From Solidesulfovibrio magneticus RS-1 (lineage in GTDB: Bacteria > Desulfobacterota > Desulfovibrionia > Desulfovibrionales > Desulfovibrionaceae), in the NCBI RefSeq assembly GCF_000010665.1, contig NC_012796.1, positions 310,001 through 374,000 of the forward strand: DNA of 64,000 nucleotides, in the 5' to 3' direction. The translations under genes and the position numbers were made by a program. Each line of letters begins with the position of its first letter. The first letter of the stretch is position 1. Positions 34,852 to 45,041 of this stretch are shown piece after piece. The notes under the pieces are model-generated. The model ran no database searches. It saw only the letters and a program-made list of their open reading frames with translations, and was not told the DNA's origin.

Positions 34852-35121
34852 CTATTGGCGTTTTGACGGCAGGAATATCTGCAGAAGGCCGAGAAATGCG
34901 GCGGCAAGGTCTTTCCAGGCCCAACCCCAGAGGAGGTTCATGTAGCCTTTTTTGCTGGCCCCTTGCGTGTGAAACGTCAAATTGTCCCCCCGGAGGCCGA
35001 CAAGGCTTGAAGGGCCTGCTTCGAGTCTAGAATGTGCGGAGGGGGCGGCCGATTGCGCCTCGTTGTGACGGTCGGTCTTGTATTGAAGATCCAATGGGGT
35101 TTTAAATTGATCCTCTGTCAT
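34852..35121 (-). CDS. Small protein of unknown function (89 aa)
   Basis: An 89-residue frame starting ATG 35121 with a strong GAGGAG ribosome site 5 bases away, which is the main reason to believe it. The N-terminal half is polar (MTEDQFKTPLDLQYKTDRHN) and the C-terminal half has a hydrophobic stretch, MNLLWGWAWKDLAAAFLGLL, ending in a basic tail. It could be a membrane-associated or substrate-like small protein. It is divergent from the ABC exporter at 35262, whose substrate is unidentified. No family is recognised. Confidence 0.5.
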   Translation of the reverse strand: MTEDQFKTPLDLQYKTDRHNEAQSAAPSAHSRLEAGPSSLVGLRGDNLTFHTQGASKKGYMNLLWGWAWKDLAAAFLGLLQIFLPSKRQ

Positions 35122-35261
35122 GCTTGCTCCTCAACGGTTCGGCGTAAAGGGCTGGCGTCCGCAGATATTTTATTCTAGAAGCGGAATCATCGTTTTGCAA
35201 GCCATTTTCCAAAGCGAAGGAATTGCCCTTTTGTTGGCCAGTTAGTTGATGTGAGGTTCTT

Positions 35262-37439
35262 ATGAGCAATGGTAGTGAGGCGTTTCGTCACAATACAGGC
35301 TTGATGTGTTTTTTGCTTGTGGCGAGGCATCATGGCATTGACTTGACAATGGACAGTCTTTCTCATCGCTATGGTATTCATGGTGAAGACGTTTCGCTAA
35401 AGCAGCTATGGCGTGCTGGAAAGGATATTGGCTTCAAGGTGCGCCAAGTTCGGCTTGGATGGAAGAAGCTTTTTTTTCTAGGCAATGTTTTTCCTCTCAT
35501 TGCTCGATTGCGTTCCGGTAAATACGTCATCATGTCAGGAGTTCGCGGCGAGCATGAAGGCGGCGAAATCGTCGTGGTCGATCCAAGTCTTGGAACGCTT
35601 GAGTTTCAGTTTCTGTCCAGAGCTGTACTGGAGGAGATTTGGGAAGGCGACATGCTCTTGCTCAAGAAAGTTTACAGCTCAAAGGATACATATAAACCGT
35701 TCGGACTTGACTGGTTCATACCTGAGATCATACGACATAAATCCTTGTTTCGCGACGTCGCATTGGCCACGGTCTTTGTCAATTTTCTGGCAATTGCGCT
35801 TCCAATTTATCTGCAGTTGGCATTTGACAAGGCTGTTGGGCATCAAGCCTTGTCGACGCTCATCGTTTTATCTGTCTCCATGGTTGCGGTTACTATTTTT
35901 GACCATATTTTGCAGTATTTGAAGGGATATATCGTTCTTTTTGCTACCAGTAAGATTGATCTTCGGCTTGATAAGACCATTTTTGCCCATATTTTGCGCC
36001 TGCCTATCGATTTTTTTGATTTTACGCCGATAGGGCTTATAACCCGCTATATGTTTCAGAAGGAGCGTATTCGGCAATTCATGACGGGGACGCTTCTTAC
36101 GACCCTGTTCGATCTGAGTATGATTGTCGTCGTTCTGCCAGTGTTGTTTTTCTATTCCTGGAAGCTGACCTTCATTGTCTTGGCGATGACTTCAGTTGTT
36201 GCTTTGATTCTTTTTTCGACGATGAAGACTTTTCGATACGCCATGCAGCAGTTGCAGCATGCCGAAGCGGTAAAAAATCGCTATATGGTTGAAACCCTGC
36301 GCGGCATGGGCACCATCAAGGCGCTGGCCCTGGAGCCCACCCGCTTTAGGCGTATTGAGGCCGACTCGGCCCAGACCGTTTCGCGAAATTTTCGCATCCG
36401 AAAGCTGTCGCTTGTCGTCATGGGGCTCAGCGAATTTCTCCAGGCGTTGCTTCGTGTGGTCCTCATCTGGTACGGTTGCCGTTTAGCCATTGAGCAGGAA
36501 ATGACCGCAGGTAGTCTGGTCGCGTTTGTGATGCTGAGCAATCTCATCACGTCGCCGATCTGCAAGATTGTTTCCCTGCTGCATGAGTACCAAGAAGTTG
36601 CCGTGTCGGTGGGGATGCTCGGGCTTATACTCAACCGTCCCGCGGAACAATCTCCCAACGTCCGGGGGCTCACGACGCCCATTACGGGGTCCATCGGCAT
36701 CGATCGTGTGACATTTCGCTATGCCGCGAACTTGCCTCCCGCTCTGTCTGACATTTCCCTTTACTTTCCAGCCGGCTCTATCGTCGGTGTCGTGGGACGT
36801 TCCGGCTCGGGAAAGTCCACGCTCACCCGGCTCATTCAAGGGCTTTATCCTTTGCAGCAGGGGCGCATAACGTTGGACGGCACGGATATGCGGGATTTTG
36901 ACCTAGCCCATATGCGGCGCTCCATCGGCGTGGTGCTTCAGGAGAGTTTTTTGTTCGAGGGCACCATACGGGAAAATATCGCGATCACGAAGCCTACCGC
37001 GACATTTGAAGAAATTGTTTTCGCCGCGCGTATGGCCGGAGCTGATGAGTTTATCCAGGGGCTTCCCAACGGTTACGACACGCCGTTGTTCGAGGGCGGC
37101 TCGAACCTCTCCGGCGGGCAGCGGCAGCGCGTGTCCATTGCCCGGACATTGTTGACTCAGCCCTCGATCCTTATTCTGGACGAAGCCACAAGCGCACTGG
37201 ACGCGGAATCCGAAGCAATCATTCAGGCCAACCTCACGGCCATCGCTCATGGGCGCACCATGCTTATTGTGAGCCACCGCCTCTCCATGTTGACCATTTG
37301 CCATTCCATTATTGTTCTGGAAAAAGGCGAGTTGGTGGGCAACGCTCCGCATGATGAACTGCTGCGTACCTGTCCGCTCTATGCGGATCTTTGGTACAAG
37401 CAAAATCGGCACATCTTGGGTCTGGTCGGGTCAAGCTAA
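35262..37439 (+). CDS. Type I secretion ABC transporter with C39-like domain
   Basis: A 725-residue exporter. Residues 1-130 form a C39-peptidase-like domain, but the place of the catalytic Cys reads HNTGLMCFLL (Thr before Gly-Leu), as in HlyB/LapB-type inactive domains that bind unprocessed RTX-like substrates. Six membrane helices span about 155-440. The nucleotide-binding domain has GRSGSGKSTLTRLIQG, LSGGQRQRVSIARTL and ILILDEATSALD. It should work with an HlyD adaptor and TolC-like channel; none is adjacent, though an HlyD-like gene is at 6778. GAGG lies 8 bases before ATG 35262. The first ~1 kb is visibly A/T-richer than the last kb, suggesting a mosaic gene. Confidence 0.9.
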   Translation: MSNGSEAFRHNTGLMCFLLVARHHGIDLTMDSLSHRYGIHGEDVSLKQLWRAGKDIGFKVRQVRLGWKKLFFLGNVFPLIARLRSGKYVIMSGVRGEHEGGEIVVVDPSLGTLEFQFLSRAVLEEIWEGDMLLLKKVYSSKDTYKPFGLDWFIPEIIRHKSLFRDVALATVFVNFLAIALPIYLQLAFDKAVGHQALSTLIVLSVSMVAVTIFDHILQYLKGYIVLFATSKIDLRLDKTIFAHILRLPIDFFDFTPIGLITRYMFQKERIRQFMTGTLLTTLFDLSMIVVVLPVLFFYSWKLTFIVLAMTSVVALILFSTMKTFRYAMQQLQHAEAVKNRYMVETLRGMGTIKALALEPTRFRRIEADSAQTVSRNFRIRKLSLVVMGLSEFLQALLRVVLIWYGCRLAIEQEMTAGSLVAFVMLSNLITSPICKIVSLLHEYQEVAVSVGMLGLILNRPAEQSPNVRGLTTPITGSIGIDRVTFRYAANLPPALSDISLYFPAGSIVGVVGRSGSGKSTLTRLIQGLYPLQQGRITLDGTDMRDFDLAHMRRSIGVVLQESFLFEGTIRENIAITKPTATFEEIVFAARMAGADEFIQGLPNGYDTPLFEGGSNLSGGQRQRVSIARTLLTQPSILILDEATSALDAESEAIIQANLTAIAHGRTMLIVSHRLSMLTICHSIIVLEKGELVGNAPHDELLRTCPLYADLWYKQNRHILGLVGSS

Positions 37440-37645
37440 GGGCGCTGGCTCCAGAGCGAAAGCCCCGTGGTCTGGTTTGGGGTCGGTCGTCTTGGGCTGG
37501 CGTAGGCCTCGCAGGCCATTGCTTGGGCGGCGTCGGCAATACATTCAGGCGCTGTCGCTATTGGTCGCGGGATGTCCGTGGCTTCATCGTTTCATGAGCA
37601 GTCTGTCGGCACGTCTTTGTGGATGTTCGGCTCTTTTAGAACGCA

Positions 37646-40600
37646 TCAACTCAAGTTCAGGGCGGTATCGCGTACTCTTTTGAATATTTCATCGACGACA
37701 GCATAGTCATTTCTGCCGTAGCGCATCAGCCAGTACAGATATTTTTCTTGTTGCAAGGAGCCATGTTCATCTTTTACCGCCGACATGACGTCGTCTCGAA
37801 GGTGTAGTATGTGATGTGCGAAGAAAGGAAGTGGGGTGTCTTCTTTCAAATAAGAAGATGTTTGAGGCGTGATTAAGAAATTATAATAGTTCTGTGGCAG
37901 TGCTTTGGCCGTTTCGCTGTCAAGTTCGAAAAATAAAAACCAAAGAAGCAGTTGGAAACGACTTTGAGGCGTGTCTAACGAATAGGCCGCCTGAAGGTCG
38001 GCTCTTGCTTTGAAGAGGAGCAGCACAATATGAGGTATGGGCAGGGGTTGGCCAGGCTCTGCGTCAAAGGCGACGGAGAACAAATCATCCCCGAGTATTG
38101 ACGTCCCGGAGACAGGCCCGGTGGCCAGGGATTGGTTTGTCAGGTGCAGGCGATTGCGCATCTCGCAAGGCATTGCATCAGACAAGATCACAGGGGAGGT
38201 CAGGGAAGACAATGCGTTACGCAGGGCGGATTCCGCGTCAATCCGGTCCATCCGGAGGGCGTGCAGCTGTACGCCCATATGCCGTTCATCTGGCAACCCC
38301 AGTTTGAAGGGTGCCATGCCGGTGTCCGTGGAAATCGTCAACGTGTTGCTGTTGTCTTGGCGCAGGATGTCGGGGGATACGAAGAAAAAGAACCGCCAGC
38401 GACCGGGGTTGGGGGCATTGGCGTTCCTGAGGGACACGTCGTTGAGGGCGACCTTGAGTCGGGGGCGTGCATTGTTCGGCTGCGGCGGGAGCGTCGCCTC
38501 GATGCCCAGCAACAGCGGCACGTCACAAGCGTCGGCCAGCTGGAACCGAAGCGTGCCCAGGGCCCCGATACTCCAACGGCCTTCGGGTTCGGGCGGATAC
38601 CAGTCACAATCATAGGTTGGGCAGGGGGTTTGGGCGCAATCTTCGGCCGCGCCATATTCTTTGCCAAGTGTCATCCATGCCTCCCTGTAGCGGGAGGGCG
38701 AGGTTTGCCTGCCCATGCGAAGGCCAAAAAAACCAAGAGAAAATTGACAGTCAGAAGAGCCAATGCCCAACTTGCTGGGTGTCAGGGGCGATGTTCCGAC
38801 GAATTCGATGTTTAGGGAGACCATGCCTGGATACTGGGCGCTCTGTGGGACGCAAAGCGTCACTGTCGTTACCGCGTCATCGGCAAAACGTAACGCCGTC
38901 AGGAATTTTCCCTGAGCGAAAGCAAAAACTTCCACGGGGTGTTCTGTCGTTGCCACGGGTCTGACGAGAAATTCCAGCACGGCGTCTTTGTGGAATTCGA
39001 GCAGCGACAGAGACAAGCGGACAGGTTTCCCTTCGGAGACGACAACGCCCCACCCGTCTACCACCTGCCCGTCGGCAACACAGTTTCGCAGATGAAGCCC
39101 GGGGGTGTGGATCCCGATGGAATCCCCGGGGCGCAGGAGCCGGGCCGTCGCAGCGTTGTCCGTAAAAAGATGAGGAATGGCCTCAATTTGTCCCGCATCG
39201 GTTAAGGCAATCTCCTTTATGCCGAGTCCGACGTATCGGGAGTCATTTTTGTTAACTGCCGTACCTATGTGCGTCAGTGTCTCACAGGTAAAGTCAACAG
39301 TGATTGCATCGGAGCCATCGATCAGTTTCTGGGGAATATAAGCGAAACAGATTTTCGACTGCCGATTGTCCAGGACCCAGCGATGCAATGCTGTGCCGTT
39401 GATGCTCGGCGTACAGATAAAAGGGCAAGATGGTGAATTGACAGCCATGCAACTGGCTGCGAGTATCATGTCGCCCTGGGGTTGCGGTGTGGGATTTAGC
39501 TTGATGCTGGCAGTAGTTTCGGCGGACCAAATGCCCCAATGCTCGGGAGTATGCCACCCTGTTGTAAAATAGCGGATATACTCATCCACACAATTGCCGC
39601 GAAGTAACGATCCCAGGAGATAGCGCCAGGACGGCGCAGTGTGAGTTGTTCCCAGACATTGCAAGAGGCTCGAAGCCGCTTCTTCCCAGGTTTTTGGCTG
39701 ATACAGCCGTCCGATTTTCTCTTCTCGCTGAGCCCGGGCTGTTTTGCTTTTGCAATAAAAAGCAATTCGTTGCGCCCAAGGCGAAGCGTCCAAAGGATCA
39801 AGCAAATCCGTTAGGTTCGGGGCAATTTCCGGAATAGACGAAGTGTTGCTGGCCAAGCAGATCTTGCCATACCGCAAGCTTTCAGCAACAGGAAGGCCCC
39901 ACCCTTCATAGAGAGACGGATAGACGGTGAGTTGGCAATTCTCGTAAAGCCATTGCAGTTCACTATCGGTGATGTCGGTGAGATTTCGAACATATTTTTG
40001 GTGCAAGGGGGAGCCCTGGAAAGCGCGTGCTACGTCCTCGCCGCACCAAGCCACGCCGCCAACGATGATCAGAACTGGCGTCTTGTTTCCCATGGTCTCA
40101 TTGAGTTTTGTCCATACATCGAATAGCAGCCGATGGTTCTTTCGGGGATGAATGGCGCCTACGCACAGGACAAATCCTTGCTGAATATTGGCAACAGCTT
40201 GTAGCCTTTCGGAAAGGGATTGCGCAACAGCGACGTCGGCTTTGCCAGCTTCGATAATGGCGCTGCCTAATTCAAAAGTTGATACTGTAATCGAAGTCTC
40301 GAGATTATCCAGCGCGAACTGCTCAACGTCATTCGCCGATGACCGGGATATGGCCAAAACTTGATGTGCCGCAATGAGAAGGTGCCTCAAGTTTGTGTTG
40401 AAAACTGGAGCGTAATTGTCCTGGAACCAATAGGGAAATTTTACAGGGATTATGTCGTTAATGATAAAAGTCAAACGGAGGTCAGTCTTCTTGACTAAGG
40501 ACAACAGACCGGCTGTGTAACGGCTGTTTTGCATCCAAGCACTGCCGCAAACAAGCAAAGGAGCACCTGGCATCGAGCGTACGGTTAAGAGGTCTTTGTC

Positions 40601-42946
40601 AGGCTGGCAGTATTTCAGATAATCCGGCAGCAGGCCGTGTTCAACCAGTCGGGAGTGCACTTCGATAAACTGGCGGCTTGGATCGTGCCAGACAATGAAG
40701 CAGAGCTCGAGGCCTTCGTGTTTCAGAAGAGCAAGAGCCATGTTGCGTTCGTGGCGTGCTATGCCAGTAATTCGGCCTCGATGGTTGGCGCTGGTCGTAA
40801 CGTCAAACACGAGGCGTGTCGGCGTAGTCCCCGAGCGGTTCACCACGGAATTCGAATCAGGACGCTTTTTTGAAGAATGGACGACGACGGCGTTCCGGTA
40901 AGCGTCAGCAGTCGCTGCGGCATAGCGTTCCCAGGAATAACGATCTGCAACCATACGGCGCAGCTCTTGAATTTCGTCTTGGTGGCGAGGATTGTCCCAG
41001 GCTTTTACAATGGCGTCGCGAATGGATCCAGGGTGGGCCGGGTCGCAGTAGCGCGCATGATTGCCGAAGTATTCCAGCTCTGATGACCGATTGCCCAGGA
41101 CCATCGATGCGCCGGTCGAGGCGGCTTCCAAAGCCGCAAGGGAAGCGCCTTCCGCCCAGCTTGGCAAGGTGACTACACGGGCTCCTGCGTAAGCTGAACG
41201 CAGGAGTGCGGAGTCATTTGGCAGGCGATCGATCATCACGAGGTTTGGGTGATTTACCTGGTAAATGAGTTCGGTGTATTGCTGTGAACCGCTATGCCCG
41301 AGCAAGACAACAGGGATGTCGAGGTCTCGCGTAGCCAGCGCCAGCATAAGTTGGTTTTTGCGCGGTTCGATGCGGCCAACACAGAGAATGTACTCTCGCA
41401 GCCCATGTGTTTCGGCGAACAGCTGCGGGTTTTCGCTCAAGCCAAAATCCGAATCTACGGGATTGTGGATGATGCTCGATTGTTCAGGACAAATCCCTAA
41501 CGCGGCGACTCGGTCGCGTTCGTGCTGGCTTAAGAAAATGGTGTGGTCAGCCAGAGAAACTGCTTCGTGCAAGTATGAATGAAAGCCTGGCAATGGTTCG
41601 AAAAGAATTGTTTCAGGTCTTGTCTTTGCCAATCGCTTTGCTTCACACGTGAGCACGGTCTCTAATTCGCTGCCTCTAAATCGCTTGAAGTGGTTGAGCA
41701 GCTGGTTGCTCCAGTAGGCATGTTCGTGAAGATCCAGATAGATGGGCGAGAAGACGACGGGTTTGTCCAGGGACCGGGCTTGGCGCAGTATTCGCAAAGC
41801 GCTCTGGGGGCTCCAAATATTGAAAAGATGAACGAGGTCATGCGCACTCGAGGCCCTGATGGTGTTCCATACAACTTCGCACGAAAAACCATGATTCCGC
41901 AGTTCTTTGGCGGTGCGCGGCACGCGCAAGGATGGCCCGCCTTTGCTGTTGGATTCGTTGCCGTGCAGGATCAAGGCTGGTTGAAAGGAGGCCGTCGAGA
42001 GCGTGGGTGAAGCCTTGCCAAAAGAAAACACGTTGCTGCCGGCTATCGGAGGTCTGCCGTGGCGAGCTAACAGGTCCCGAAACAGCCGATCGTGGCTTTC
42101 CGCCCAGTTGTCCCAGGTGTAAGCTGCCACGGCAGCTCTAAGCGCGCTTTTCTGCTCGACAAGCGACTTCAAGACTCGGCGCAGGTCGTTCGCGTCGCCG
42201 TTCTTGAAAGGAATATGGGGAAAATTATCGACCCACCCGACCGAAGACGCGATGACTTCCCGTCCGCAGGCCAAAGCCTCCACGACGCACATCGGGCCGC
42301 CTTCATACAAGGCAGGGACCAAAATGTAGTCCATGTCCCGATAGAAGTCGGCCATCTTGTCGGCAGGGATATTTTCTGCAGGCCCGGGCCAGCCTTCACC
42401 GGTAAAATGCCATTCGATTTCCGGGATATCCATGACGGCGGCCACCAAGTGCTCGCCTTTGCGACCGGTGTGATAGGTCCGCCCGACAACGCCAATTCGG
42501 ATTTTAAGCGACAGTTCATCCAGGTCGACGCCAGGCGAGATAGTGGAAACGTGCGTGAGGCCATGGCCGCGAAGCACGTCTTCGTATCTTTTTGACATGC
42601 AGATGCAATATTCAACTTCAGATGCTGTAGAAAAAAAAAGGTTAGCAGCTTCTTTGTCGTGTTCTTGGTGTGTATAACAAGCAATTTCTATTGGTGAGAA
42701 ACGGCGAATGCGTCTTGAATAAGTAATATAATATTGAATGTCGGATTTGAGATCTTCTGCGTCTGTATATGTTGTATAGGGAACGCGCGATGTGATTTCT
42801 GTTGCCAATTTCTCGAGTATCCAGCCTTTATCTGAAGTGACGATATTTATACGACCCATAAGCGTCAATTGCTCCATCAAGAGTTGGCAACAGATTAATT
42901 CTTTGGTCTCATCTGAGAGCAATAAAACATCTCCAGGCAGTTCCAC
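37646..42946 (-). CDS. Giant multidomain glycosyltransferase (three GT4 modules)
   Basis: A 1766-residue protein. Three GT-B/GT4 modules can be read: residues ~1-295 (CVVEALACGREVIASSVG), ~315-690 (CVGRIEPRKNQ, ASLAALEAASTGASMVLG) and ~710-1090 (CVGAIHPRKNHRL, SLYEGWGLPVAESLRYGK). The remaining ~670 residues hold beta-rich segments, one starting TTGWHTPEHWGIWSAE, that look like jelly-roll carbohydrate-associated modules, then a helical end. There are no membrane helices. The start is GTG 42946, overlapping the upstream gene by 38 bases; TTG 42922, with GGAG about 9 bases upstream, is an equally good alternative. It is probably a processive or multi-linkage polymer synthase for a surface glycan or glycoprotein. 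G+C is lower than in the flanks. Confidence 0.85.
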   Translation of the reverse strand: MELPGDVLLLSDETKELICCQLLMEQLTLMGRINIVTSDKGWILEKLATEITSRVPYTTYTDAEDLKSDIQYYITYSRRIRRFSPIEIACYTHQEHDKEAANLFFSTASEVEYCICMSKRYEDVLRGHGLTHVSTISPGVDLDELSLKIRIGVVGRTYHTGRKGEHLVAAVMDIPEIEWHFTGEGWPGPAENIPADKMADFYRDMDYILVPALYEGGPMCVVEALACGREVIASSVGWVDNFPHIPFKNGDANDLRRVLKSLVEQKSALRAAVAAYTWDNWAESHDRLFRDLLARHGRPPIAGSNVFSFGKASPTLSTASFQPALILHGNESNSKGGPSLRVPRTAKELRNHGFSCEVVWNTIRASSAHDLVHLFNIWSPQSALRILRQARSLDKPVVFSPIYLDLHEHAYWSNQLLNHFKRFRGSELETVLTCEAKRLAKTRPETILFEPLPGFHSYLHEAVSLADHTIFLSQHERDRVAALGICPEQSSIIHNPVDSDFGLSENPQLFAETHGLREYILCVGRIEPRKNQLMLALATRDLDIPVVLLGHSGSQQYTELIYQVNHPNLVMIDRLPNDSALLRSAYAGARVVTLPSWAEGASLAALEAASTGASMVLGNRSSELEYFGNHARYCDPAHPGSIRDAIVKAWDNPRHQDEIQELRRMVADRYSWERYAAATADAYRNAVVVHSSKKRPDSNSVVNRSGTTPTRLVFDVTTSANHRGRITGIARHERNMALALLKHEGLELCFIVWHDPSRQFIEVHSRLVEHGLLPDYLKYCQPDKDLLTVRSMPGAPLLVCGSAWMQNSRYTAGLLSLVKKTDLRLTFIINDIIPVKFPYWFQDNYAPVFNTNLRHLLIAAHQVLAISRSSANDVEQFALDNLETSITVSTFELGSAIIEAGKADVAVAQSLSERLQAVANIQQGFVLCVGAIHPRKNHRLLFDVWTKLNETMGNKTPVLIIVGGVAWCGEDVARAFQGSPLHQKYVRNLTDITDSELQWLYENCQLTVYPSLYEGWGLPVAESLRYGKICLASNTSSIPEIAPNLTDLLDPLDASPWAQRIAFYCKSKTARAQREEKIGRLYQPKTWEEAASSLLQCLGTTHTAPSWRYLLGSLLRGNCVDEYIRYFTTGWHTPEHWGIWSAETTASIKLNPTPQPQGDMILAASCMAVNSPSCPFICTPSINGTALHRWVLDNRQSKICFAYIPQKLIDGSDAITVDFTCETLTHIGTAVNKNDSRYVGLGIKEIALTDAGQIEAIPHLFTDNAATARLLRPGDSIGIHTPGLHLRNCVADGQVVDGWGVVVSEGKPVRLSLSLLEFHKDAVLEFLVRPVATTEHPVEVFAFAQGKFLTALRFADDAVTTVTLCVPQSAQYPGMVSLNIEFVGTSPLTPSKLGIGSSDCQFSLGFFGLRMGRQTSPSRYREAWMTLGKEYGAAEDCAQTPCPTYDCDWYPPEPEGRWSIGALGTLRFQLADACDVPLLLGIEATLPPQPNNARPRLKVALNDVSLRNANAPNPGRWRFFFFVSPDILRQDNSNTLTISTDTGMAPFKLGLPDERHMGVQLHALRMDRIDAESALRNALSSLTSPVILSDAMPCEMRNRLHLTNQSLATGPVSGTSILGDDLFSVAFDAEPGQPLPIPHIVLLLFKARADLQAAYSLDTPQSRFQLLLWFLFFELDSETAKALPQNYYNFLITPQTSSYLKEDTPLPFFAHHILHLRDDVMSAVKDEHGSLQQEKYLYWLMRYGRNDYAVVDEIFKRVRDTALNLS

Positions 42947-45041
42947 GGGGTTGCCAATGTTTTTCCCTTAAAATTTCTATTACTGTTTTAAAACCCAGAG
43001 ACTTTAATCCGCAGCGAAATAATTCTTCGGATATTTCTGTTGCGGCGTCAAAGCAAATGGGAAATTGTTTGTTGAAATATTTTGATTCGGTGTTTGCGTA
43101 CTTAATAAAGAGTTCGTCATTTCCGTGAGGAATTTTTGATAGTACTACAAGGGCACGATTTGCCAGCTTGGCTAGGTATGTTAATAGATATGTTGGGTCG
43201 CTACTGTAACACATGAATGCAATGCATGAGACGATATCGTAAGTGTCAGCTAGCCCTTTCGCTTCATGAGTCATCATGTTATACGAAGCGTGGATGAATT
43301 TGGCGTTAAGACTGCACGCGCGATTAACGATAGAAAATGCTTCGCTAAAATCGTAGCCGTCAATACCCGTTGCCATTTCGGCCCCTTCCTGCAGGTAGCG
43401 GTAACAGAAGTACCCGCTATTGCAGGCAAAGTCAGCAAATGAGAGCCCTTTGAAGCTTCCAAATTCATTCTTGATAGCCCAGATGATGTCTTCATACATC
43501 ATGGTAAGTTCACTGTTTAAAAGGAAAAAATTATCCCATTCTTTTTTGGTGACTTCGCCAGGCCGCATCGCTCGAGTGAGGCCGCCATAAACTTGTCCAT
43601 TGCCTGAACCCGTAATTGTGCCGTCCGGCAGCTTAAAGGGTTGATATCTAAAAATATTAAGCAAGTGATCTCGTGAAAGATTTGGATCGACGACAGGAAT
43701 CTCAAATATTTTATCCATAGTCCGGTCGCGATGTTTAACGCTTTGATGCCTGAATTTAATTGTATTCAAGTCGGTAGGGTGTCTTTTTGTGTACCCGTCG
43801 GGAATAAAGCGACGAATCGTTCGTTGGAATTCAGGCGAAACTATAAAGCGCTGTCGTAATCCATCGAGACTTTTTGCTGCTTCAAGATGGTTCGAAATCC
43901 TTTGCTCTCCTCCTTCGGGGGGGCGCCCAAGGAACATTCTGTAGGCAGCATGGACGTCGAGTGAGCTTATTTCGTTAAAATTTTCTGGCTTATCTTCGTG
44001 AAAAGCTTGGTAAGTATCCGGAATACCGTGCAAATTTTTTTCAGGAGTTATTTCAAATAGCCAGTGCATGTTGTCTTTTAGTATATGATTAACCTTTCCC
44101 TGGTCATCCGTAAGAAGAAGTTGGGCCGTTGCGGTGAACGTTCCAGGCGATAATCCTGTGGTAGAGATCAAGACGGTGTCAATGACCGGTCGGTCAGGTT
44201 CAAGCGCCGTGTTGAGTGGGTAAATAGAGCTGGCAGTGGTGCTGTTTGCAGTAGATTGAAAACCGATGAGTACATTGCTTGTTAAAGGATTTCCGCAGTC
44301 ATCATTCCAGGAAAATGGACTTTCATTGCAGGCATATATTTCGATAGAGAGAGGCGTGCCGGCCGAGATGGTGTGCGATTTGTTGGTGATAGAAAGTGTA
44401 TGAGCGAATGGATGTGTCAACGCGGCCTCTTCCGCTTCGGATTTGATAACCAGCAGGCGCTCTCGTATCGCCTCAACTGCTGGAACAAGTTCGGCGGAAG
44501 GAAGCAAGCACCAGAACTTGTCAACTATGATTAATTCTCTGCCAAGCTGCTCCGCCAGCGCACCGACGCCATTGACGATATCCGGAAACCTCGGTCGATA
44601 ATCATCGCCACAGGCAATCCCTGTGGATTTTAAATGAGAAAGCCAGAAGTGAAGATTCTTCGAGAAGGTGGGATTGCGATGGACGGAATCTTCGTAAAAC
44701 AGGTCAATGTCTTGATCCCATGTTGAAAAGTCTCGTGGGCTATAACCCTGATGTGGAACGATGTTTTGAAGTCTCTTGGTGTACTCACGAAATTGTTCAA
44801 TAGAATAGGTAATGCCCCAGCGGTCTTGCAGGGGGGTTGCGCCGGAGTTTCCCTTCCAGGGATCTATGCAATGTACTGTCACAGATGGTAAAACACTAGC
44901 TCCCCAAGCGTAGCTTGATCGCCCAAACAATGAGCCGATTTCAACAACAACCCCGTTTTCAGGCACGAGAGTTGCCACAGCCTCAATGGCGCGAAGTTGG
45001 AATTCATTGATTTGGCCTGGTATATTCAGATCATATGTCAT
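42909..45041 (-). CDS. Multidomain protein: two methyltransferase domains and DUF4214-like segment
   Basis: A 710-residue protein. The N-terminal domain (about 1-200) is a class I SAM methyltransferase-like fold (VVVEIGSLFGRSSYAWG, HCIDPWKGN). Residues 210-340 are beta-rich, Ig- or Wzt-C-like (SITNKSHTISAGTPLSIEIY). A helical DUF4214-like segment follows (AAYRMFLGRPPEGG ... VSPEFQ). The C-terminal third is a second methyltransferase with FADFACNSGYFCYRYLQEG and DIVSCIAFMCYSSDP. It overlaps the upstream gene by 11 bases and the giant GT gene by 38 bases. It may cap or decorate glycan chains with methyl groups, as in chain-terminating methyltransferases, but this is inference. It is markedly A/T-rich. 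Confidence 0.8.
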   Translation of the reverse strand: MTYDLNIPGQINEFQLRAIEAVATLVPENGVVVEIGSLFGRSSYAWGASVLPSVTVHCIDPWKGNSGATPLQDRWGITYSIEQFREYTKRLQNIVPHQGYSPRDFSTWDQDIDLFYEDSVHRNPTFSKNLHFWLSHLKSTGIACGDDYRPRFPDIVNGVGALAEQLGRELIIVDKFWCLLPSAELVPAVEAIRERLLVIKSEAEEAALTHPFAHTLSITNKSHTISAGTPLSIEIYACNESPFSWNDDCGNPLTSNVLIGFQSTANSTTASSIYPLNTALEPDRPVIDTVLISTTGLSPGTFTATAQLLLTDDQGKVNHILKDNMHWLFEITPEKNLHGIPDTYQAFHEDKPENFNEISSLDVHAAYRMFLGRPPEGGEQRISNHLEAAKSLDGLRQRFIVSPEFQRTIRRFIPDGYTKRHPTDLNTIKFRHQSVKHRDRTMDKIFEIPVVDPNLSRDHLLNIFRYQPFKLPDGTITGSGNGQVYGGLTRAMRPGEVTKKEWDNFFLLNSELTMMYEDIIWAIKNEFGSFKGLSFADFACNSGYFCYRYLQEGAEMATGIDGYDFSEAFSIVNRACSLNAKFIHASYNMMTHEAKGLADTYDIVSCIAFMCYSSDPTYLLTYLAKLANRALVVLSKIPHGNDELFIKYANTESKYFNKQFPICFDAATEISEELFRCGLKSLGFKTVIEILREKHWQPRGTAWRCFIALR

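Noticed and set aside
34596-34907. 103-codon minus-strand frame
   Set aside because: Arg/Ser/Thr-rich without hydrophobic core or ribosome site; overlaps the better 89-codon gene.
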